The position numbers and the translations under genes are program-made. Shown here in pieces: positions 58,101 to 64,000 of a stretch of DNA of 64,000 bases. Under the pieces are notes generated by a model. It was not told the origin of the DNA. It ran no database searches and saw nothing but the letters and a program-made list of their open reading frames with translations. The stretch is taken from assembly GCA_037501455.1 (NCBI GenBank), contig CM074858.1:48915001-48979000 (forward strand). Direction: 5' to 3'. The DNA comes from Lantana camara (Eukaryota > Streptophyta > Magnoliopsida > Lamiales > Verbenaceae). How positions within the stretch are numbered: the first letter of the stretch is position 1; every line of letters begins with the position of its first letter.

Positions 58101-59170
58101 TGAGTTGCACGATGTGGGCCCGTAACCCGCGTGCAGACTTCCAGAGAAAGGTTGGAATACGGGAATATGAATCTATGAATTTATGAATCCTATGAATTTT
58201 ATAAATTTATGCTTCCTTATGAATCTTTTGAGTCTTTTGTTTAAGGAGTAAGGTTGGAGACCCGTACTCGCCGGGTATTTGAATTCTTTTGTTATGTTGA
58301 TTATGAAACGGGATAGGAGAGTTTGTTTTCAGTATGAGATTTCCACGCTGAGTTATGAATAATTATGAATATAAGGATCTTTATGAGTTTCTAATTATGA
58401 ATCCCTATGACTTTTAACATGAATCCATATGCGTTTCTCAATCTATGAATCCTTACGAGTTTTCAAACTTAAGGAGATATGAATATATGTGTAAATATGA
58501 GCTCTTTTTGGAAAATGGTTTTGGTATGCAAAACCCTACTCCCGGTTCATAATCTTTCTTTTGATACGTGCTCTGCTCCTTATTATGTATAGCGTGTGTG
58601 AGTTCAGCCCCCTCACTCAGTCAGTGGACTGACCCTCGCCCAACCTATGTTTCAGTTTGCAGGTTCAGGTTCTTGGAGTTCGAGCTAGGCGGCTTTGAGT
58701 CTTGTCTGTTGAGTCCGTGTCTTTTGAGCCTGTATCTATTTGTTTAAGTTGTGAATCTCTAATCTGCATCTGTTTGTAATTATGTATATAGCATGTTCTG
58801 TACGGGATTATGTTTATGCTTTGATTATATGAACTTTCAGGACAGGTTAGGACAGGGCTTGGATTAGTTGAACCCGTTTTTTTTTTGTATGTTTGAATTC
58901 GGGACAGGTTAGGACAGGTTCATGGAATTAGTTGAACCCGTTTCTTTATTTTGTTGATTAAAATTTTTGTTAGTTCATATTTTGGTTCGCTTCCGTATAC
59001 TGGTTTTTGTATATTTTACTTGTACGGGGTTTAGGTACCGCCTAGCTTAGGTTGGATTTTTCGTTTGTCACCCGTTCGCTGTGACTTGGTGCGTGTGCGG
59101 ACGTTCCATTTCGTACCACATGTCGGGTCATAGTGCGGGGGTGTGGTGCCCCACCGCTTGGGGTGCTACA
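55190..59170 (+). repeat. LTR-J: 5' LTR of a Gypsy element
   Basis: Runs TGTGACATCCCGCTCG...GGGGTGCTACA, 3.98 kb, followed by a primer binding site, so it is a 5' LTR. It holds a GC-rich segment (about 55540-56260), a GGTGAGGTTTTAGG block (57486), an acceptor-like TTTGCAG|GTTC (58662), and boxes GCTAGGCGGC (58684-58693) and ACCGCCTAGC (59037-59046). There is also a tandem repeat of TTCGGGACAGGTTAGGACAG type near 58840-58945. Several 60-178-codon frames on both strands at 55427-56630 overlap and show no domain. Confidence 0.87.
55540..56260 (+). other. GC-rich island within LTR-J
   Basis: Rich in CCGGCGG and GGCGAC words, unlike the AT-rich rest of the LTR. Perfect dyads include CGGCGCATGCGCCG (55875-55888) and CGCCGC/GCGGCG (55758-55775). 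It occupies roughly the position of the dyad module in other LTRs, but is much longer. Long frames exist on the minus strand (126 and 178 codons). They are Pro/Arg/Ala-rich without recognisable motifs, so I do not call a gene. Confidence 0.6.
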
Positions 59171-59423
59171 TCTTAAGTGGTATCAGAGCTACCAGGTTCA
59201 GAACCGGTGCTCTGGAGTCGTGTCGTGTCAGTTTAGGTCGTAAAGCATAGGAATACTTGTGCATTGCATTCGTCTGATAGGAAATTTTGACTTCTCTGCT
59301 TGAATTTGTCTGAGCTTATGTGATTGTGTGCAAACTATGATTATGATTTTTGCAAAATTATGATATGAGCTTAGGTGTTCTTAATTGCTTTCATTACTTG
59401 ACATACCCACGTACTAACCCACG
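59171..59423 (+). other. Leader of the LTR-J element, with primer binding site
   Basis: TGGTATCAGAGC at 59178-59189 is the Met-type primer binding site, 7 bases after the LTR. The following 230 bases are leader (GTCGTGTCGTGTCA block shared with TRGAG-K). TRGAG-K inserted at 59424, possibly with TSD CCACG (59419-59423). The gag of this element is not in the window. Confidence 0.85.
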
Positions 59424-61092
59424 TGTAACGCCCCGGTTTTTATTTATTAATTTCTCATGTTTCATTGTAATTTTATAAATTATATCTTAGCACACTTTCA
59501 TGGAATTTTATAAATTCATATCAAATTGAGAAATTATTTCATGACTTGAAAAATAATTGTTACGTGAAATAATTGCCGGAAACGATTTAATTGTCGAATA
59601 TAAATTAAGTGTTAATTTGTTCGTAAATGATCTTTCCTTAAAATTCGAGGACCAAATTGCAATTTCAAACATTTCATTAATTTTAAAGCATGAATCACGT
59701 AATAAGCTTCCATATTCTTCCATTTTATCTCGTTTTCACCAATTTCATACAAATCTCTTGCTTCCTTGCTCCACATTAACAAGACATCAAGAAGAAAAGA
59801 AAATTTGGGGAATCATCATCTTCAAGCTAAAAGTTTTCAAAGAATTTGCATATCTTGAAGCTCAATCATCTCCTTTTCCATCTCTTTTCATTCAAGACAC
59901 ATACCAGCTTTTCGTGACGAGGAGCAGGGCCGTAGACCATGATTTTGGTCGTATTTTGTCGGTAAAGGTGAGGTTTAACTACTAGCTACTTAGAACCCGT
60001 ATAACCTTTACGTGAATTTCGGCCAAAATGTATATATATAGCTATAATCTTTCCAAAGCTCTCAAATCGTGTTCTTTGAAAGTAAACCGTGTTCATGAAA
60101 AGCAAGTCATGTTACCGTGATCGTGTTTTGGCGAGTATTCATGTACCGTGCACCGTGGGCCCGAGAGTTAGTGTTTGAGCCAACTGGGAAAGCATAGGGC
60201 TGACGGGTAACTCTTACACTTCTCTCTTACCGTGGGGATGAACCCTGAACCCACCAGGAGGATTGGTGGAGGAAGGAGTCCCGTACGTAGGAGTCATGTT
60301 CCTGACGTACACTGTGTTACCGTGGGTGGTTAGGGCCTTGCAAACCCACCACCATTGGAGAAAATGGAGTTCGTGTTATTGATCGTGTGCACTATAATGA
60401 TTTGTGTGATAACTTAATTAAGTTAAAACATAATCTTTGTTCACTGTCGGGGTTGGTTGGAGATCGTGCACGCCCCTCGCCAGGGCCATTGATTGTTGGA
60501 ATAAAAGTGATTAACGTGTTAAACTTGATAGTTGTAATCTCGGGCGAGTTCTTTAGTATTCTTGAACTTATATTATCTTTAGTTATAAAACCTTACCCGA
60601 GGTTATAACTTGCATGTTATCTGTTCTAATATATTTATACCCCTCACTCAGTCTTCCATAGACTGACGCCTCCACCTTTCAGGTTGTCGCGGTCGTGTGC
60701 TAGGCGGGAGTCAGAGTTGTGTCAGGTTATCCAGCTAAGTCTAGCACTTCATACATTTTCATGATATTTGATAGTGATATTTCCGGATTTAGCATGTTAT
60801 GGTTATTTTTAGTAATTGGAGATTTTTGCATGTACAATACGAGAGATGATAATGTATTGATATGATGAGCTTTTGGATATTTGACATATGGTGAAATGAT
60901 AGTGTTATGCTTCCGCTTTTGAGATTCCTATGTTGGCTTTAATTCATTTAGGGTCTAGTCCCGCCTAGCTAGCTTGGTTCTTTTATTTGTCACCCGTTCG
61001 CTATAGGTTAGTTCATGTACGGAGTATCCATTTCGTATGTGGATAAGCCTATAGTGCGGGGGTGTGGCATCTCTACGTATAGGGGTGCTACA
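59424..61092 (+). repeat. TRGAG-K 5' LTR
   Basis: Runs TGTAACGCCCCGG...AGGGGTGCTACA, 1669 bases, shorter than other Gypsy LTRs here. It has GGTAAAGGTGAGGTTTAAC (59962), TTTCAG|GTTGTCGCGG (60682), and the perfect complementary boxes GCTAGGCGGG (60699-60708) and CCCGCCTAGC (60960-60969). The 142-codon frame at 59557-59985 begins with TTG, not ATG, and changes freely in the 3' LTR, so it is not called as a gene. It lacks the long dyad module seen in other families. Confidence 0.9.
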
Positions 61093-61099
61093 TCTTACG

Positions 61100-61111
61100 T
61101 GGTATCAGAGC
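61100..61111 (+). other. TRGAG-K primer binding site
   Basis: TGGTATCAGAGC, 7 bases after the 5' LTR, complementary to initiator tRNA-Met. Confidence 0.92.
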
Positions 61112-61342
61112 CCGGTTGGAAAACCGAGGTTCTAGTGTCGTGTCGTGTCAAGTCTAGGTCGAACGGCATATGATTATTTGATAAATTGGGAGTCTTGCAT
61201 TTCATTTGGAACTACTTGAATCTATTTGAATTTCATGAATTATGTGAACTATGGATTTCATTTGCATTTTATGATCTTGATCCTAATTATGTTCATTAGC
61301 ATCCCCTAATCCAACATGCATATCTAGTGTCTCAATTACAGG

Positions 61343-62385
61343 ATGCCTCGAGGTAGACCTCGCCATGAGCATTCTCCTGGACATAGGAGACATCGCCATG
61401 ATCATTCTCCTCGTGCTCCTCCACCCCCTCCTGCTCAGCCACAAGATTTTATAAATGCAGTGGTTGGGTTAATTGATCTGAGGCTTCAAGAACAGGTTCC
61501 TCCAGCACCATCTGCGCCACTAGTACCCCAAGAGAACCCTATTTCTGCCATCCTTCGGGAATTTCAGAATCAGTAACCTCCTAAGTTTTACAAAGGCGAT
61601 GATATTCAGGCGGAGACGTGGTTGAAAGAAGTTGAAAGGATTTGGCAGCTCATCCCTTGTGATTCTCAGGAGAAGGCCCGCTGCACACTTACTTTGATTC
61701 AGGGCGAGGCTTACTCCTGGTGGGAGAGCACTCAGATAGTCTTAGAGGCTTCTGGTACAGCTAACGTGGGAGGTCTTTATACGTGAGTTCAGAAACAAGT
61801 TCATTCCTCCATCTTCCCGTACCCGCAGGTTGAGGGAGTTCACCGAGCTGAAACAAGGAGGGAGTTCACCATGCACCCAACATAGCGAATGATGATTTTC
61901 ACAAGGCGATGCAGTTCGTCCAGGGACTCAGGCCGGACATTCAGGATGCATTGAAGGCAGCAAATACTAGCACCTGGGCCAAAGCTACCACTAAAGCTTT
62001 GAAGGTCGAGGATTCGGACAATGCAAGGAGGCCTATTCCTCGCTTCAAACCGGACCCAGTTTCGGGATTAGGGTAAGGTTCCAATGCAATGAAAAGATCC
62101 GGTACTGATTTAATCCTACCCTCTCAGGAAAGATCTAAAAAGAAGAAGTCTCAAATTGATAGGTCAACTTCGGAGAATGTTTTCGCTACGGCATTGCCAT
62201 CACAGTTAGAGAAGCCACTTTGCACTTACTGTGGACGTGATACACATACCTACGATGGGCGTAGGAAGCGCTTGCGTTTATATTTCCGTTGTGGGAGTTC
62301 TGAGCATCAAATAGATACATGTCCGGAACGAAAAGAGCTATCCACCGGGGGTCAGAGATCATTTAACAGGCAAGAACAATGGTGA
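61343..62385 (+). pseudogene. TRGAG-K gag, degenerate
   Basis: Starts at ATG 61343 (MPRGRPRHEHSPGHRRHRHD), Arg/His-rich then Pro-rich, then FINAVVGLIDLRLQEQVPP and the capsid region, which is clearly related to Gypsy-M gag. Breaks, in order: TAA at 61574-61576, a frameshift near 61765-61775, loss of roughly 40 bases near 61860 (the segment corresponding to Gypsy-M VAEYISEYERLSRY), and a further stop near 62072. The last frame (62089-62385) has the knuckle region, but each CCHC has lost a Cys (CTYCGRDTHTYDG; YFRCGSSEHQIDTC). No protease follows. It probably no longer gives a working Gag. Confidence 0.9.
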
Positions 62386-62736
62386 ACGGTACATCTAAAC
62401 ATGCATACCACGTGCATCTTGCGCTTTCTTATTTTGTCTATTTGTAATCCTTGTGTTTGCTATTTGCTCCTGTGTGAATCATTGAAGTTCTGATCTTTTT
62501 CACTTGCTTATTACGTTACGGTGTATGTAAGTGTTTATTTAAATTTGTGCATGGTGTGGTTGTGTAAGAGACGGGGTGCTCTCATGTTTGCTGAGAGACG
62601 GGGTGCTCTCATGTTTGTAGAGAGACGGGGTTCTCTCATTCTCTTTGAGGGAGACGGGGCTCTCTCATCATGTGTTTTGAATTTGAAAGTTTAGCAATGG
62701 ACCCTGGGGACCAGGTCCTCTTAAGGGGGGAAGAGT
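62386..62736 (+). other. TRGAG-K 3' untranslated region with hairpin array and polypurine tract
   Basis: Contains the four-copy GAGACGGGGTGCTCTCATG array (62567-62668), an imperfect hairpin GGACCCTGGGGACCAGGTCC (62699-62718) and the polypurine tract TTAAGGGGGGAAGAG (62721-62735) beside the 3' LTR. The same three parts in the same order lie beside the LARD-L 3' LTR. Bases 62386-62560 hold nothing I recognise. Confidence 0.82.
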
Positions 62737-64000
62737 TGTAACGCCCCGGTTTTTATTTATTAATTTCTCACGTTTCATTGTAATTTTATAAATTATATCT
62801 TAGCACACTTTCATGGAATTTTATAAATTCATATCAAATTGAGAAATTATTTCATGACTTGAAAAATAATTGTTACGTGAAATAATTGTCGGAAACGATT
62901 TAATTGCCGAATATGAATTAAGTGTCAATTTGTTCGTAAATTATCTTTCCTTAATATTCGATGACCAAATTGCAATTTCAAACATTTCATTAATTTCAAA
63001 GCATGAATCACGTAATAAGCTTCCATATTCTTCCATTTTATCTCATTTTCACCAATTTCATACAAATCTCTTGCTTCCTTGCTCCACATTAACGAGACAT
63101 CAAGAAGAAAAGAAAATTTGGGGAATCATCATCTTCAAGCTAAAAGTTTTCAAGGAATTTGCATATCTTGAAGCTCAATCATCTCCTTTTCCATCTCTTT
63201 TCATTCAAGACACATACCAGCTTTTCGTGACGAGGAGCAGGGCCGTAGACCGTGATTTTGGTCGTATTTTGTCGGTAAAGGTGAGGTTTAACTACTAGCT
63301 ACTTAGAACCCGTATAACCTTTACGTGAATTTCGGCCAAAATGTATATATATAGCTATAATCTTTCCAAAGCTCTCAAATCGTGTTCTTTGAAAGTAAAC
63401 CCTGTTCATGAAAAGCAAGTCATGTTACCGTGATCGTGTTTTGGCGAGTATTCATGTACCGTGCACCGTGGGCCCGAGAGTTAGTGTTTGAGCCAACTGG
63501 GAAAGCATAGGGCTGACGGGTAACTCTTACACTTCCCTCTTACCGTGGGGATGAACCCTGAACCCACTAGGAGGATTGGTGGAGGAAGGAGTCCCGTACG
63601 TGGAAGTCATGTTCCCGACGTACACCGTGTTACCGTGGGTGGTTAGGGCCTTGCAAACCCACCACCATTGGAGAAAATGGAGTTCGTGTTATTGATCGTG
63701 TGCACTATAATGATTTGTGTGATAACTTAATTAAATTAAAACGTAATCTTTGTTCACTGTCGGGGTTGGTTGGAGACCGTGCACGCCCCTCGCCAGGGCC
63801 ATTGATTGTTGGAATAAAAGTGATTAACGTGTTAAACTTGATAATTGTAATCTCGGGCGAGTTCTATAGTATTCTTGAACTTATATTATCTTTAGTTATA
63901 AAACCTTACCCGAGGTTATAACTTGCAAGTTATCTGCGCTAATATATTTATGCCCCTCACTCAGTCTTCCATAGACTGACGCCTCCACCTTTCAGGTTGT
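62737..64000 (+). repeat. TRGAG-K 3' LTR (partial)
   Basis: Matches 59424-60687 of the 5' LTR with scattered substitutions, and is cut by the window end just after TTTCAGGTTGT. The LTR tip and right TSD are not visible. Confidence 0.9.

Larger units (their letters stand above)
59424..64000 (+). mobile_element. TRGAG-K: gag-only non-autonomous Gypsy element (runs off the window)
   Basis: The 5' LTR (59424-61092), primer binding site, leader, a decayed gag (61343-62385), a short 3' region with polypurine tract, and the 3' LTR from 62737. The internal region is only 1.64 kb and contains no protease, RT, RNase H or integrase. This is the arrangement of terminal-repeat elements that keep only GAG. 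The LTRs are nearly identical over the shared part, so insertion is recent. It sits in the leader of the LTR-J element. Confidence 0.87.

Noticed and set aside
59557..59985. A 142-codon open frame present in both TRGAG-K LTRs (also 62870-63298)
   Set aside because: It begins with TTG, not ATG. The two copies differ at about nine residues, nearly all base changes altering the amino acid, so there is no sign of protein-level selection. It is open in both only because the LTRs are young duplicates.
1..64000. Host tRNA, rRNA, microRNA or satellite arrays
   Set aside because: Scanning by eye I found no cloverleaf with A and B boxes, no rRNA core and no long tandem array. The only tRNA-like strings are primer binding sites.

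Overview
The window looks like gene-free, repeat-packed heterochromatin from a large plant nuclear genome, probably a eudicot. I see no host gene, tRNA or rRNA. It consists almost entirely of LTR retrotransposons stacked inside one another. Supporting evidence: LTR tips of the TGTRACGCCCC...GGGGTGCTACA type, plant initiator-Met primer binding sites (TGGTATCAGAGC), polypurine tracts, 5-bp target site duplications (TSDs), a chromodomain Ty3/Gypsy polyprotein, and a Ty1/Copia polyprotein in the order protease-integrase-RT-RNase H. The species cannot be named from the sequence.

Left block (1-19258). The window opens in the last codons of a chromovirus pol followed by its 3' LTR (LTR-A, 69-3512). 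That element sits inside a copy of a second LTR family (LTR-B, 3513-4340 and 14477-15530). LTR-B copy 1 is also split by a complete minus-strand Tekay/Del-like chromovirus (Gypsy-M, 4341-14476, TSD AACCC) with about 2.7-kb LTRs and a broken gag-pol. Two antisense LTR scraps and a second, truncated LTR-B copy (16302-19258) follow.

Central block (19259-50151). This is a five-level nest. LTR-H is split by solo LTR-S (TSD GTGTC/GTATC). LTR-S is split by a large non-coding element, LARD-L (TSD ATTAG/ATTAT). LARD-L is split by a Ty1/Copia element, Copia-C (25192-38235, TSD CTTGT). Copia-C has its gag zinc knuckle split by solo LTR-N (TSD GGGAC). LTR-H is split again by Foldback-F (45604-49542, TSD TTGTG), whose two outer ends are both the 5' (U3) end of the same LTR.

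Right block (50152-64000). A Tat-like LTR remnant with a TATA box is followed by successive 5' halves of nested Gypsy elements: LTR-G, an inverted LTR piece fused to a second LTR-G copy, LTR-I, LTR-J with its primer binding site and leader, and a gag-only element (TRGAG-K). The right halves lie beyond the window.

No genes cooperate in a host pathway. The points of interest are retroelement architecture: the U3-U3 fold-back integrant, rapidly changing dyad-repeat modules at one place in almost every Gypsy LTR, a conserved complementary box pair and a conserved terminal stem in the LTRs, a hairpin-packed Copia leader, and a duplicated primer binding site.
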